Numbered from the stretch's first letter, positions 43,355 to 51,647 are shown. The stretch: 64,000 nucleotides of DNA from Blautia faecicola (GCF_004123145.1 NZ_SDKC01000001.1:2251501-2315500), one strand, 5' to 3'. Notes: generated from the sequence alone by a model not told the origin. Made by a program: numbers and translations.

Positions 43355-44791
43355 TTATTTTGCCTGAATAACCTGCATGATATTGGTCACTGCGCCTTCC
43401 CCGTTTACCATATTGGTAGCCGGGTCTCCTGCGGTAAATACCACAATGTCACCTTTCTTCACCAGATTTTCTCTTCTCACAATATACATGGCATGTGAAA
43501 TGATATTCTCTGTGGAATCTTCTTCATAACCTGCTACGGAAGTGACTCCCCAGTAGATCTGCATCTTTCTTCTGGCCCACTCATTCGGACTTACGGCGTA
43601 GATCGGTACTTTCGGTCTGAAGTTAGAGATCAGACGGGCGGTTTGTCCGGAAATGGTCGGTGTTACGATACAGTCTGCACCCAGATTTTCTGTGGTCTGT
43701 ACAGCAGCTACGCCGACAGCACTTGATACGTTTTTATTGCCGCGCAGTGCACGGTAATCAAGGAAACGTTTGTGTGTCATATACGGTTCGGTGCATTCCG
43801 CGATCTTCACCATCATCTGTACCGCCTGCTCCGGATATTTACCCATCGCAGTTTCACCGGATAACATGATTGCATCGGTACCATCGTAGATTGCATTTGC
43901 AACATCTGTCACTTCCGCTCTGGTCGGGCGTGGTGCGCGCATCATGGAGTCGAGCATCTGTGTGGCTGTGATAACCGGTTTGTAAGATTCGTTACATTTA
44001 CGGATGATCATTTTCTGGATATGTGGAACTTCGTGTGCCGGAATCTCCACACCCAGATCGCCTCTGGCTACCATCACGCCATCGGCTGCTTTGATGATCT
44101 TATCAATATTATGTACACCTTCCGCATTTTCAATCTTGGCAATCACATCGATCCGCTCTCCGCCGTTTGCGCGAAGCAGTTCTTTGATCTCTTTGATCGC
44201 CTCTGCATTTCTTACGAAAGAAGCGGCGATAAAGTCGATGCCCTGCTCGATACCAAACAGAATATCGTTCTTATCCTGTTCGGTGATTGCCGGGAGTTTT
44301 ACTTCTACATTCGGAACATTGATTCCTTTTTTCTGACCCAGTTCTCCACCATTGACAACCCGACAGACTACATCGGTATCGGTTACCTCCTCAACAGTCA
44401 GCTGAATCAGACCGTCATCGATCAGGACCGTATCTCCCGCTTTTACATCTTTCGGAAGATCTTTATATGTCTGGCTGCAGCGGGTGTTATTTCCTTCGAT
44501 CTGCTCGGTTGTCAGTGTAAACTGGCTTCCCTCTTCCAGATATACTTTCTGTCCGCCCTCCAGGATACCGGTACGGATCTCCGGTCCTTTTGTGTCCAGC
44601 AAAATAGCGATAGGCAGCTTCAGTTCTTTTCGTACTTTCTTTAACAGATCCATTCTGGTTTTCTGTTCTTCATGATCTCCGTGAGAAAAATTAAATCTGG
44701 CGATGTCCATACCGGCTTTTGCCAGTTTTCGCATCATCTCTTCGTCATCTGTGTTCGGTCCCATGGTGCAGATAATTTTCGTTCTCTTCAT
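43355..44791 (-). CDS. pyk: Pyruvate kinase
   Basis: 478 residues, lacking the C-terminal PEP-utilising extension of the Bacillus enzyme. TKIICTMGPNTDDEEMMRKL and ARFNFSHGDHEEQ at the N-terminus, then DTKGPEIRTG, and the catalytic segment DVIAKIENAEGVHN (about 215-230) with the invariant Lys and Glu. MVARGDLGVEIP and TATQMLDSM also match. It makes ATP and pyruvate from PEP and ADP and needs Mg2+ and K+. It lies 13 nt after the rhomboid-like gene and two genes after the CorA transporter. Confidence 0.98.
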   Translation of the reverse strand: MKRTKIICTMGPNTDDEEMMRKLAKAGMDIARFNFSHGDHEEQKTRMDLLKKVRKELKLPIAILLDTKGPEIRTGILEGGQKVYLEEGSQFTLTTEQIEGNNTRCSQTYKDLPKDVKAGDTVLIDDGLIQLTVEEVTDTDVVCRVVNGGELGQKKGINVPNVEVKLPAITEQDKNDILFGIEQGIDFIAASFVRNAEAIKEIKELLRANGGERIDVIAKIENAEGVHNIDKIIKAADGVMVARGDLGVEIPAHEVPHIQKMIIRKCNESYKPVITATQMLDSMMRAPRPTRAEVTDVANAIYDGTDAIMLSGETAMGKYPEQAVQMMVKIAECTEPYMTHKRFLDYRALRGNKNVSSAVGVAAVQTTENLGADCIVTPTISGQTARLISNFRPKVPIYAVSPNEWARRKMQIYWGVTSVAGYEEDSTENIISHAMYIVRRENLVKKGDIVVFTAGDPATNMVNGEGAVTNIMQVIQAK

Positions 44792-44804
44792 AAAGTTTGC
44801 CTCC

Positions 44805-45638
44805 CTATCTTATGTGCGTATGCGTAAACAGATGATCCTGACAGTATTCATAATTGCCATTGCACTTGGAACAGAAACGGAATTCCAGATGTTCTCCGTC
44901 CTTCTCCGTTCTTCCGCAGATCGCACATTTATGTTTGGTGATTCCATTGTTGTTTACCTGGCTTCGATGAACGGCTCTCTGAAATTCTTTCCTTCTGTGA
45001 ATCTCTTTCGGATTGTACCGGCTCATATTTCGTGTCATGAAAAAGAATATAATAAAGTTCATCAAAGAACAGATAATCGCAACTCTTACCGCCCATCCGG
45101 ACTGAATCATCTCTGCCAGAATCATCAGCGCATAGGCAACGCCAAGCCATTTGATTTTTAATGGGATAATCATCATAAACAGCACCTGGTTATTCGGATA
45201 AGTAGCCGCATAAGCCAGGAAAATAGACATGCTGATGTAATACGTGCTGAACAGTCCGCCAAATAAAACGTTTCCGTCCAGTACAAAATACAGGATAAAC
45301 GCCCCGATGATCGTCATCAGGATTCCCGAAAAAATGTATACATTGTATCGGAACGCACCCCAGGTTCGCTCAAGAGAAGTTCCGATCGAATAGTAAAACA
45401 TCAGAGTGATCAGTGTAAAGAAAATGTTCTGTGTAGACGGCGGAATCAGCAGCCAGCTGACGATCCGCCATACCTGTCCGCGCAGGATCATGGCAGGTTC
45501 CAGCGTCATATAATTAAGCACCTGCGGAGTTACCATATACAGCAGATATCCAGCCGCATAAGTCAGCACGATATACATGGACAGATTGGTCAGTGCATAT
45601 CGTCCAAATTTCCGCTCCATCTTGTTCAAAAAATTCAT
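44805..45638 (-). CDS. Rhomboid-like membrane protein with C-terminal zinc ribbon
   Basis: 277 residues with six helices. Rhomboid features: QVWRIVSW before helix 2 (55-62), GTSLERTWG (86-94) and IFSGILMTI. The Ser site reads YISMSIF (S136) without the GxSG glycines, and the His of helix 6 is missing (IICSLMNFII), so it is probably not an active protease. The C-terminal tail (about 235-277) has CAIC and CSKC pairs (C238, C241, C256, C259) plus HTHTHI-like residues, a likely zinc-binding domain. Inactive rhomboids are often chaperone or quality-control factors. It lies 24 nt after corA. Confidence 0.78.
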   Translation of the reverse strand: MNFLNKMERKFGRYALTNLSMYIVLTYAAGYLLYMVTPQVLNYMTLEPAMILRGQVWRIVSWLLIPPSTQNIFFTLITLMFYYSIGTSLERTWGAFRYNVYIFSGILMTIIGAFILYFVLDGNVLFGGLFSTYYISMSIFLAYAATYPNNQVLFMMIIPLKIKWLGVAYALMILAEMIQSGWAVRVAIICSLMNFIIFFFMTRNMSRYNPKEIHRRKEFQRAVHRSQVNNNGITKHKCAICGRTEKDGEHLEFRFCSKCNGNYEYCQDHLFTHTHIR

Positions 45639-45662
45639 AGTTTTCTCCTTTTAAAATCAGAA

Positions 45663-46604
45663 TTAAAATAAGTCTTTTTTACGGAAAACAATGGCTACCA
45701 GAATACTGAACACCAGAGACAGCAGGATCACATAGAGAAATCCCATCGAATTATCCGCAAACGGCATTCCGATCGATTTTAAGTTCATACCGTACGCGCT
45801 GAAGATCATCGTCGGAATCGACATGACAATCGTCACCGTCGCCAGGAACTTCATAACGATATTCAGGTTGTTAGAAATGATCGAAGCAAACGCCTCTGTC
45901 GTTCCACTCAAGATACCGCTGTAAATATTGGTCATCTCAATGGCCTGTTTGTTCTCGATGATAACATCCTCAAGGAGTTCCGTATCTTCCGGATACTGCT
46001 TGATATTTTCCACTTTTAACAGTTTTTCCAGAACCACTTCGTTTGACCGCAGGGAGGTGGTAAAGTATACCAGAGATTTCTGCAGCTCCAGCAGCTCGAT
46101 CAGCTCCTGATTTCTCTGTGATTTGTGCAGTTTCTGTTCTACTTCGTCACTCTTCTTATCGATGATTCGCAGATAATGCAGATACAGCGATGCGTTGCGG
46201 TACAGGATCTGCAGGATAAAACGGGTTCTCTTATAGGTAAAAAAATTCCGTACCCTTCCGTCCATGAAAGAACTCAATACCGGGGTATCTTCCAGACATA
46301 CGGTAAAAATCTTATCGTCCGTCACCACGATACCCATAGGGATCGTTCCATACCATTCTTTGTCATTTCGTTCCTCGATCATAGGAATATCTACCAGGAT
46401 CAGTGTATAGTGATCCTCCACTTCGATACGCGAACGTTCCTCCTCATCCAGAGGTGCTCGCAGATGATCCACATCAATATTATATTTCTCTGCGATTTCC
46501 ACAATCTCGGTGGCAGTCGGATTGATCAGCGCGATCCAGCTTCCCTCCTGTGCTTCATTGATCTGATGCACATTATTATCTATGGTTCTGAAAATCTTAA
46601 CCAT
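45663..46604 (-). CDS. corA: CorA-family magnesium transporter
   Basis: 313 residues. A soluble N-terminal domain (about 1-250) precedes two helices. The first ends in the CorA signature GMN (272-274, AYGMNLKSIGMPF), and the second precedes a short KKDLF tail. The family transports Mg2+ (some Co2+ or Ni2+) as a pentamer with a cytoplasmic metal sensor. AAGGGAG lies 9 nt before the ATG and is partly paired in a leader hairpin. A 29-codon upstream ORF ends 33 nt before the start, so translation control is likely. First gene of corA-rhomboid-pyk-lysA. Confidence 0.95.
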   Translation of the reverse strand: MVKIFRTIDNNVHQINEAQEGSWIALINPTATEIVEIAEKYNIDVDHLRAPLDEEERSRIEVEDHYTLILVDIPMIEERNDKEWYGTIPMGIVVTDDKIFTVCLEDTPVLSSFMDGRVRNFFTYKRTRFILQILYRNASLYLHYLRIIDKKSDEVEQKLHKSQRNQELIELLELQKSLVYFTTSLRSNEVVLEKLLKVENIKQYPEDTELLEDVIIENKQAIEMTNIYSGILSGTTEAFASIISNNLNIVMKFLATVTIVMSIPTMIFSAYGMNLKSIGMPFADNSMGFLYVILLSLVFSILVAIVFRKKDLF

Positions 46605-46616
46605 GTTATAAATCTC

Positions 46617-46652
46617 CCTTCTGCGTGTTTGCCACTGCTAAGACACAGAAAG
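46617..46652 (-). promoter_or_regulatory. Leader hairpin overlapping the corA ribosome site
   Basis: CTTTCTGTGT (46643-46652) can pair over 10 bp with ACGCAGAAGG (46617-46626), including G:U pairs. The 3' arm overlaps the AAGGGAG Shine-Dalgarno sequence (46614-46620). The stop codon of the upstream ORF (46638-46640) lies in the 16-nt loop, so a ribosome reaching the stop would open the stem. Confidence 0.6.
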
Positions 46653-46727
46653 TGCTTCCTGTCCCAGGGGCGGCTTATTCAGATATTTTATATATTTATC
46701 CGCTCGAGGATCAGACCCGGCTTCCAT
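46638..46727 (-). CDS. Putative 29-residue leader peptide upstream of corA
   Basis: ATG 46727 to TAG 46638 encodes 29 residues: MEAGSDPRADKYIKYLNKPP followed by LGQEALSVS. AAGGAAG lies about 10 nt upstream. The peptide is soluble and contains a Pro-Pro pair and acidic/Pro residues near its start. This resembles the idea behind the enteric mgtL and corL leaders (Pro-rich or Mg2+-dependent leader translation), though there is no sequence homology. Coding is inferred from position, start, ribosome site and the hairpin at its stop. Confidence 0.55.
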   Translation of the reverse strand: MEAGSDPRADKYIKYLNKPPLGQEALSVS

Positions 46728-46765
46728 TTATAACACACTTCCTTTCCCAATTTCAAACTTCTATC

Positions 46766-46805
46766 GCACCCGTTTTCTCTTTTTACAAATTTCTTTTTCG
46801 GGTGC
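46766..46805 (-). other. Upstream hairpin in the corA leader
   Basis: GCACCCG (46799-46805) pairs perfectly with CGGGTGC (46766-46772) around an A-rich loop of 26 nt, about 30 nt after the predicted transcript start and before the leader ORF. Confidence 0.5.
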
Positions 46806-46841
46806 ACACTTTGACTTGATAAAACGCCAAAATTTAAGTTC

Positions 46842-46871
46842 ATTATAAAGCCGTCAACTACCGTTTGTCAA
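46842..46871 (-). promoter_or_regulatory. corA operon promoter
   Basis: TTGACA at 46866-46871, 18-bp spacer, TATAAT at 46842-46847. The leader is about 230 nt. It is back to back with the aroC promoter; the two -35 boxes are 4 bp apart. Confidence 0.85.
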
Positions 46872-46875
46872 TTTC

Positions 46876-46904
46876 TTTACAAATTTTCTTCCCTGATATA
46901 TAAT
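46876..46904 (+). promoter_or_regulatory. aroC promoter
   Basis: TTTACA at 46876-46881, 17-bp spacer, TATAAT at 46899-46904, 67 nt before the start codon. Confidence 0.82.
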
Positions 46905-46971
46905 AGCCAAAGATCAGTATTTTTCTAATATTCTATTGATAATTTTTTAACCATTATAATAAGGAGATTTT

Positions 46972-48072
46972 ATGGCTGGATCATCTTTTGGAACCATCTT
47001 TCGTATCACCACCTGGGGCGAATCCCACGGTGCCGGACTGGGCGTTGTCGTAGACGGCTGCCCGGCTGGTCTTCCCTTATGTGAGGAAGACATTCAGATC
47101 TTTTTAAACCGCAGAAAACCGGGGCAGAGCAAGTTTGCCACCCCAAGAAAAGAGGACGATAAAGTGGAAATCCTCTCCGGTATCTTTGAGGGAAAAACCA
47201 CAGGTACACCGATTTCCATGCTGGTAAGAAATACTTCCCAGCGCTCCCGTGATTATTCGGAAATCGCTTCTTACTACCGTCCGGGACATGCCGACTACAC
47301 ATTTGATGAAAAATACGGTTTCCGTGACTACCGCGGCGGCGGCCGTTCCTCCGGTCGCGAGACGATCGGCCGTGTAGCAGCCGGAGCAATCGCCTCCAAA
47401 CTGCTCGCCACTCTTGGTATCACCATGACCACCTATACCCGTTCCATCGGTCCGGTCACCATTCAGACCTTCGATCAGGAACAGATTGAAAAGAACAACT
47501 TGTATATGCCGGATGAAAATGCAGCTGCGGAAGCATCCGAATACCTGCTTTACTGCATGAAAGAGCAGAATTCCTCCGGCGGTACCGTAGAGTGTATCGT
47601 AAACGGACTTCCAACCGGTCTCGGCGATCCGGTCTTCGAAAAACTGGATGCCAACCTCGGAAAAGCAATCCTCTCCATCGGTGCCGTAAAAGCGATCGAG
47701 ATCGGTGATGGTATGGCAGTAGCATCTGCTACCGGCCGTTCCAACAACGATCCGTTCCTTCCTGGAGAAAACGGAACCATCAAAAAAGCCAGCAACCACG
47801 CCGGCGGAGTCCTTGGCGGAATCAGTGACGGCAGCCCCCTGATCCTTCGGGCAGCCATCAAACCAACCCCGTCCATCGCCTCCTTCCAGGACACCGTAAA
47901 CAAACAAGGGGAACCCATCTCCGTCTCCATTAAAGGCCGCCACGACCCCATCATCGTCCCCCGCGCCGTAGTAGTCGTAGAGTCCATGACTTCCCTCGTC
48001 CTCGCCGACGCACTCCTGCTGAACATGACTGCAACGATGGACAACGTAAAAAAAATCTATACCGACAAATAA
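46972..48072 (+). CDS. aroC: Chorismate synthase
   Basis: 366 residues. FGTIFRITTWGESHGAGLGVVVDGCPAG at the N-terminus is the first family signature (with His and FMN contacts), RPGHADYTFDEKYGFRDYRGGGRSSGRETIGRVAAGAIA is the second, and the C-terminal RHDPIIVPRAVVVVESM the third. It turns EPSP into chorismate using reduced FMN, the last step of the shikimate pathway. AAGGAG lies 8 nt before the ATG. Single gene with its own promoter and terminator; the 3' end has a markedly C-rich third-position bias compared with neighbours. Confidence 0.98.
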   Translation: MAGSSFGTIFRITTWGESHGAGLGVVVDGCPAGLPLCEEDIQIFLNRRKPGQSKFATPRKEDDKVEILSGIFEGKTTGTPISMLVRNTSQRSRDYSEIASYYRPGHADYTFDEKYGFRDYRGGGRSSGRETIGRVAAGAIASKLLATLGITMTTYTRSIGPVTIQTFDQEQIEKNNLYMPDENAAAEASEYLLYCMKEQNSSGGTVECIVNGLPTGLGDPVFEKLDANLGKAILSIGAVKAIEIGDGMAVASATGRSNNDPFLPGENGTIKKASNHAGGVLGGISDGSPLILRAAIKPTPSIASFQDTVNKQGEPISVSIKGRHDPIIVPRAVVVVESMTSLVLADALLLNMTATMDNVKKIYTDK

Positions 48073-48084
48073 ACGCATCACCTA

Positions 48085-48136
48085 AAAAGCCGCGGTGACA
48101 TAAAAAAACACATCCTAATGTCACCACGGCTTTTAT
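48085..48136 (+). terminator. aroC terminator
   Basis: A 17-bp stem with one mismatch (48085-48101 with 48118-48134) is followed by TT. The arms begin AAAAGCCG and end CGGCTTTT, so it can also work on the minus strand. Confidence 0.85.
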
Positions 48137-48147
48137 TGTTGAACTTT

Positions 48148-48192
48148 CCAATGGGGACGGTTCTTGGTGGTTGTCGGAACCGTCCCCACTGG
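48148..48192. repeat. GGGGACGGTTC inverted repeat
   Basis: TGGGGACGGTTC (48152-48163) is perfectly inverted at 48177-48188, with CCA/TGG flanks. It sits between aroC and the lactonase gene on converging strands. Short GC-rich palindromes with this core are familiar from Clostridial intergenic DNA; a minus-strand terminator role is unlikely because no T run follows. Confidence 0.65.
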
Positions 48193-48287
48193 CATCCACA
48201 AAACTTTCCCTACACAACCACTCTCCCTCCCGAGTTGAAAAACCAGCAAAGGAACTCCGGAGCCTATTGCGTCCCCCTTTTTCAACC

Positions 48288-49349
48288 TCACTCTACTTCA
48301 ATATTCGTCATCAAAATACAATTCGGCGTCTCCACCTTCATCGGTTTCCCTTTCATCACGATCAGTTTCTTCTCATAATCAATCGCAAACGTCGTAATAC
48401 TGTTCGACTCATGATTGACAACTGCCAGATGCTTTCCATCCGGGAACAATGCGATATCCTTCGGGTACTCTCCACTGATCGGCAGTGCAAACTCTTTCGT
48501 CAGCGTACCATCGTCCGGATTAATCGCGAACATCGCTACCGAATCATCTCCCGCCGTAGAAGTAAACAGATACTTTCCATCCGGAGACATCGTCATGGCT
48601 GCTCCGCAGTCATGCATCGGATCCAGCTGATCAGACAGCGGCTCTACTAACTGAATCAGTTCAAACTCCGGTCCCTTATCGGTATCTTTATAAGTAAATA
48701 CACCCACTTTATTGATCAGCTCGAACAGGATATACGCATATTTCCCATCCTTGCTGAACAGGATCTCTCTCGGTCCGGACTCTCTCTTGCATCGAAGAAT
48801 ATCCACCAGTTCCATCCGGTTTCTCGCCGTATTGATCCGGTAAACCTTCACCTGATCGATACCATTATCTACTGCACATACATATTTGCCTTCCGGCGTT
48901 GTCTTCACACAGCTTACATGCGGACGGAAGTTACGTTCTGCCACACTTCCAACACCTTTGTGGAATACACCGTCAAACACCTGACCCAGACGGCCATCCT
49001 GGTGGGTATGTACTGCTGTGATCTTGCCATCATGATAACCTGCAACAAACAGATATTTTCCGCTATCATCCACGCACAGGTAACAACCTCTCATTCCATC
49101 AATACCCACTTTGTTGATCAGCTCCAGATCTCCATCCGGTTTGATCTCAAACACTGCCACGCCTTCATCTGCGATCGAATACAGATACTTGCCGTTTTTC
49201 GATTTTACCACATAAGACGAATTGTTTACCGGCACTACTTTTCGTTCACTCAGGGTACCTTCTTCCACATTCACGTCATACAAATGAATTCCAATACTGC
49301 TTCCATGTGTATAAGTTCCAACATATGCAATGTATTTTTCTTTTTCCAT
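48288..49349 (-). CDS. Lactonase-family beta-propeller protein (6-phosphogluconolactonase-like)
   Basis: 353 residues, the usual length of YbhE-type lactonases. Seven-bladed propeller repeats recur as SGKYLFVAGY, EGKYVCAVDN, DGKYAYILFE, DGKYLFTSTA and DGKHLAVVNH. YVGTYTHGSSIGIHLYDV is the N-terminal signature, and RPHVSCV and the CGAAM region fit the active-site face. The group hydrolyses 6-phosphogluconolactone or related sugar lactones. A cytoplasmic protein without signal peptide. No other pentose-phosphate gene is adjacent, so the substrate is inferred. Confidence 0.88.
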   Translation of the reverse strand: MEKEKYIAYVGTYTHGSSIGIHLYDVNVEEGTLSERKVVPVNNSSYVVKSKNGKYLYSIADEGVAVFEIKPDGDLELINKVGIDGMRGCYLCVDDSGKYLFVAGYHDGKITAVHTHQDGRLGQVFDGVFHKGVGSVAERNFRPHVSCVKTTPEGKYVCAVDNGIDQVKVYRINTARNRMELVDILRCKRESGPREILFSKDGKYAYILFELINKVGVFTYKDTDKGPEFELIQLVEPLSDQLDPMHDCGAAMTMSPDGKYLFTSTAGDDSVAMFAINPDDGTLTKEFALPISGEYPKDIALFPDGKHLAVVNHESNSITTFAIDYEKKLIVMKGKPMKVETPNCILMTNIEVE

Positions 49350-49402
49350 GATGTTTTTTCCTTTCTTTGCAAAATTTGCGTATTTTTTAATATCTATTGA
49401 TT

Positions 49403-49431
49403 ATTTTATCATATTTCTGACTATTTCACAA
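49403..49431 (-). promoter_or_regulatory. Promoter of the lactonase gene
   Basis: TTGTGA at 49426-49431, 17-bp spacer, TAAAAT at 49403-49408 on the minus strand. Confidence 0.6.
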
Positions 49432-49447
49432 TTCTTTCTTAAAAAAC

Positions 49448-49477
49448 TTGCGAATTGTCTTTCTTCTATGCTACACT
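49448..49477 (+). promoter_or_regulatory. Probable promoter of the RluA-family gene
   Basis: TTGCGA at 49448-49453, 18-bp spacer, TACACT at 49472-49477 with an extended -10 TG at 49469-49470. About 45 nt of leader precede the AGGAG site. Confidence 0.5.
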
Positions 49478-49527
49478 CACTATGATAATTTTGAATACGA
49501 ACATAAATTTTCAGGAGAATTTATCAT

Positions 49528-50463
49528 ATGAAACGAATCTTAACTTATCCAATAACGGAATCCGACAGCGACCAGCGAATCTATGATTTCCTGTACCACC
49601 ACGGATATTCCCGACACATCCGCACCTGGTTAAAACAGCATCCCGGTTCCGTCCGTCTGAACGGCGAGGAAGCACTCTTTTATTTTCCACTAAAAAACGG
49701 CGATCTGCTGGAAATCTCACTGGAAGAGGAACACCCCTCGGAAAATATCGTTCCGGTAGATCTACCGATTCATATTATCTACGAAGACGAAGATCTGATG
49801 GTCATTGATAAAACGGCGGATATGCCGGTACACCCTTCCATCGGCAATTATGAAAACACCCTGGCAAATGCAGCTGCCTGGTACTTTCACCAGCAGGATA
49901 TCCCTTTTGTATTCCGCTGCATCAACCGGCTGGACCGCGACACCACCGGGCTTCTGATCCTCGCCAAACATATGCTAAGCGGTGCCATTCTTTCCGACCA
50001 GATGAAAAAAAGAGCGATCCACCGCACCTATCTTGCTATCACAGAGGGAAAGACAGATCCCGCTGGCACGATCGACAGTCCGATCGGACGTACAGATCAG
50101 TCTCTGATTCTGCGGCAGGTGGATCACGAAAATGGCGATTCTGCCTGCACCCACTATCTGCAAAAATGCTGGCATCCGAAGACTTTCTATCCGGAAACTT
50201 TACCTGTTCCACAGGATGGACTTTCTCTGGTACAGTTGCAGCTTGAGACCGGACGCACCCATCAGATCCGTGTGCATATGACTTCCATCGGCCACCCGCT
50301 GATCGGAGATACGCTGTATAATCCGGAAACAGCTCTAATGAACCGCCAGGCACTGCACTCTTACCGGCTGGCATTTACGCATCCTGTCACTGGAGTTTCG
50401 CTGGAGTTTACGTCTCCACTGCCAGAAGATATGGTAGAATTTTTTCCGGACTGTAATACTTGA
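49528..50463 (+). CDS. RluA-family pseudouridine synthase
   Basis: 311 residues. An N-terminal S4-like domain (about 12-70) precedes the catalytic domain with INRLDRDTTGLLILAK, where the catalytic Asp is D136. LETGRTHQIRVHMTSIGHPLIGDTLY follows and is the RluA signature. The enzyme isomerises uridine in rRNA or tRNA; which RluC/RluD-like site is modified cannot be told. CAGGAGA lies 8 nt before the ATG. A single gene, diverging from the lactonase gene. Confidence 0.95.
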   Translation: MKRILTYPITESDSDQRIYDFLYHHGYSRHIRTWLKQHPGSVRLNGEEALFYFPLKNGDLLEISLEEEHPSENIVPVDLPIHIIYEDEDLMVIDKTADMPVHPSIGNYENTLANAAAWYFHQQDIPFVFRCINRLDRDTTGLLILAKHMLSGAILSDQMKKRAIHRTYLAITEGKTDPAGTIDSPIGRTDQSLILRQVDHENGDSACTHYLQKCWHPKTFYPETLPVPQDGLSLVQLQLETGRTHQIRVHMTSIGHPLIGDTLYNPETALMNRQALHSYRLAFTHPVTGVSLEFTSPLPEDMVEFFPDCNT

Positions 50464-50682
50464 TACCGTTGTTGCAAAAACTGATTTTGATTATCGCGGC
50501 AGTCGCCAGGGTTTCGTGCAACAAGCATGGACTTTGGCTCGTTGCTCGTGCAAAAAAAGATCTGAGAAACGTTTTGGTTCTTTCTGAACTTTGAGTATAT
50601 CAAGCAAAAAGCAGGTATGAAAAATATCTGCTTTTTCTATAAATATCTATTTCTTATCTTTGGGTATTTATGATATAATATA

Positions 50683-51009
50683 TGTACTTATATTCCAACA
50701 CAAGATTATTCTTTTCTGCTTGATGAAAACCATTATGTTTATGATCATGTTGAAGATGAAGATAGCTTACATACTTACATTAAATCTAAAGAACATGGCT
50801 GTAAATGTCCCCTGTGTGAAAAAATGAGCACAAAACTTCATGCCACTTACAGAAAAAAATTTCAGAATACCCCAATTCATTGCAAGCAGACTTTTTTACA
50901 TGCAAATGTTTATAAATATGATTGTGAAAACCGGGATTGTGAATGCAAAGTCTTTATGGAAGATCTTCCGTTTGCCAAAGCTTCTTTCTCTCTTTCGGAT
51001 CTATTATAA
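50683..51009 (+). pseudogene. ISL3-family transposase, N-terminal zinc-finger fragment
   Basis: The frame (stop at 51007-51009) encodes about 108 residues matching the zf-ISL3 domain: CPLCEKMSTKLHATYRKKF, then KYDCENRDCECKVFMEDLPF. Two CxxC-type pairs are visible. It reads into PFAKASFSLSDLL and stops where the catalytic DDE domain should begin. No ATG, GTG or TTG precedes the conserved part in frame except ATG 50824, which is inside the zinc finger; the likely original ATG (50692) is out of frame. A dead gene. Confidence 0.8.
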
Positions 51010-51038
51010 AACAAGCGGGTATCAATTTGATACCCGCT
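51005..51038 (-). terminator. Possible terminator downstream of the UPF0303 gene
   Basis: AGCGGGTATC pairs perfectly with GATACCCGCT (51014-51023 with 51029-51038), followed on the minus strand by TTGTTTTAT. It lies within the ISL3 remnant, about 95 nt after the UPF0303 stop codon. Confidence 0.5.
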
Positions 51039-51131
51039 AATGTTTCATTTGGTTATACCCAAAATTCAGAAAGAACCAACGTTTTCCACATTTCTCAGAT
51101 CTTTTTTATTTTTCATGTAATACCTGCTTTT

Positions 51132-51626
51132 CTACATCGCGCGAATCCGCGGCACTTCTGCCACATGCAGATACTTGCTGATGCATTTTACCAGCAGATC
51201 ATGCTCGGATACGTGATCCAGACCGGTGATTGCGACTGTTCCGATCACACCCACTTCTTCCACACGGATCGGGAATCCGCCGCCACAGGCTGCATACTCT
51301 TTCTCATCCAGAAGTCTGTCTGCCAGGGTTTCTCCCCGCTCTCTCAGATCCATGTACATCCGCAGACTGCTCTTTTCGGTGAGGCGCACGGTATTTTCTT
51401 TTCTGGTCAGCCACTGTTCATGGTACAGATTTGTGCCGTCCATACCATACTGGAATACGGTATAGCCGTTGTTTAAGCGGATCCGTATCAGCACTGCCGC
51501 ACCTCTTTTTGCTGCCTCTGCCACGATCAGATTCCCCAGTTCCCATGCATCTGCATTCGTAAAACTGGAAAACTGAAGGATTTCTTCCTGCATCTGTAAT
51601 ACACTGCTTAATTCTTCAATCGTCAT
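51132..51626 (-). CDS. UPF0303 / DUF967 heme-degrading-domain family protein
   Basis: 164 residues. Family features: FTNADAWELGNLIVAEAAKRGAAVLIRIRLNNGYTVFQY, GTNLYHEQWLTRKENTV, and AACGGGFPIRVEEVGVIGTVAITGL near the C-terminus. This fold is shared with HbpS/GlcG-like proteins, and the family is named after YBR137W; biochemical role is poorly known. It is 21 nt downstream of htpG with a GGAGG site, so probably in one transcript with the heat-shock gene. Confidence 0.85.
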   Translation of the reverse strand: MTIEELSSVLQMQEEILQFSSFTNADAWELGNLIVAEAAKRGAAVLIRIRLNNGYTVFQYGMDGTNLYHEQWLTRKENTVRLTEKSSLRMYMDLRERGETLADRLLDEKEYAACGGGFPIRVEEVGVIGTVAITGLDHVSEHDLLVKCISKYLHVAEVPRIRAM

Positions 51627-51647
51627 ACCACTACCTCCGGCTTCCTT

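Larger units (their letters stand above)
50553..51108 (+). mobile_element. Remnant of an ISL3-family insertion sequence
   Basis: Imperfect inverted ends: GGTTCTTTCTGAACTTTGAG at 50576-50595 matches the complement of 51058-51077 with two mismatches, and pairing resumes outside in AAAAAGATCTGAGAAA (50554-50569 against about 51092-51107). The inside holds only the N-terminal zinc-finger part of a transposase. The element is about 550 bp, whereas intact ISL3 members are about 1.3-1.6 kb, so most of the transposase is deleted. Confidence 0.8.

Noticed and set aside
42022-43371. 449-codon plus-strand open frame opposite lysA
   Set aside because: Cys/His/Phe-rich antisense frame; lysA is certain on the other strand.
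46605-46840. M-box (ykoK) riboswitch in the corA leader
   Set aside because: None of the M-box core sequences were recognisable; the leader is explained better by the small ORF and hairpins.
47104-48081. 325-codon minus-strand frame opposite aroC
   Set aside because: Antisense to a certain chorismate synthase; the openness reflects codon bias in aroC.
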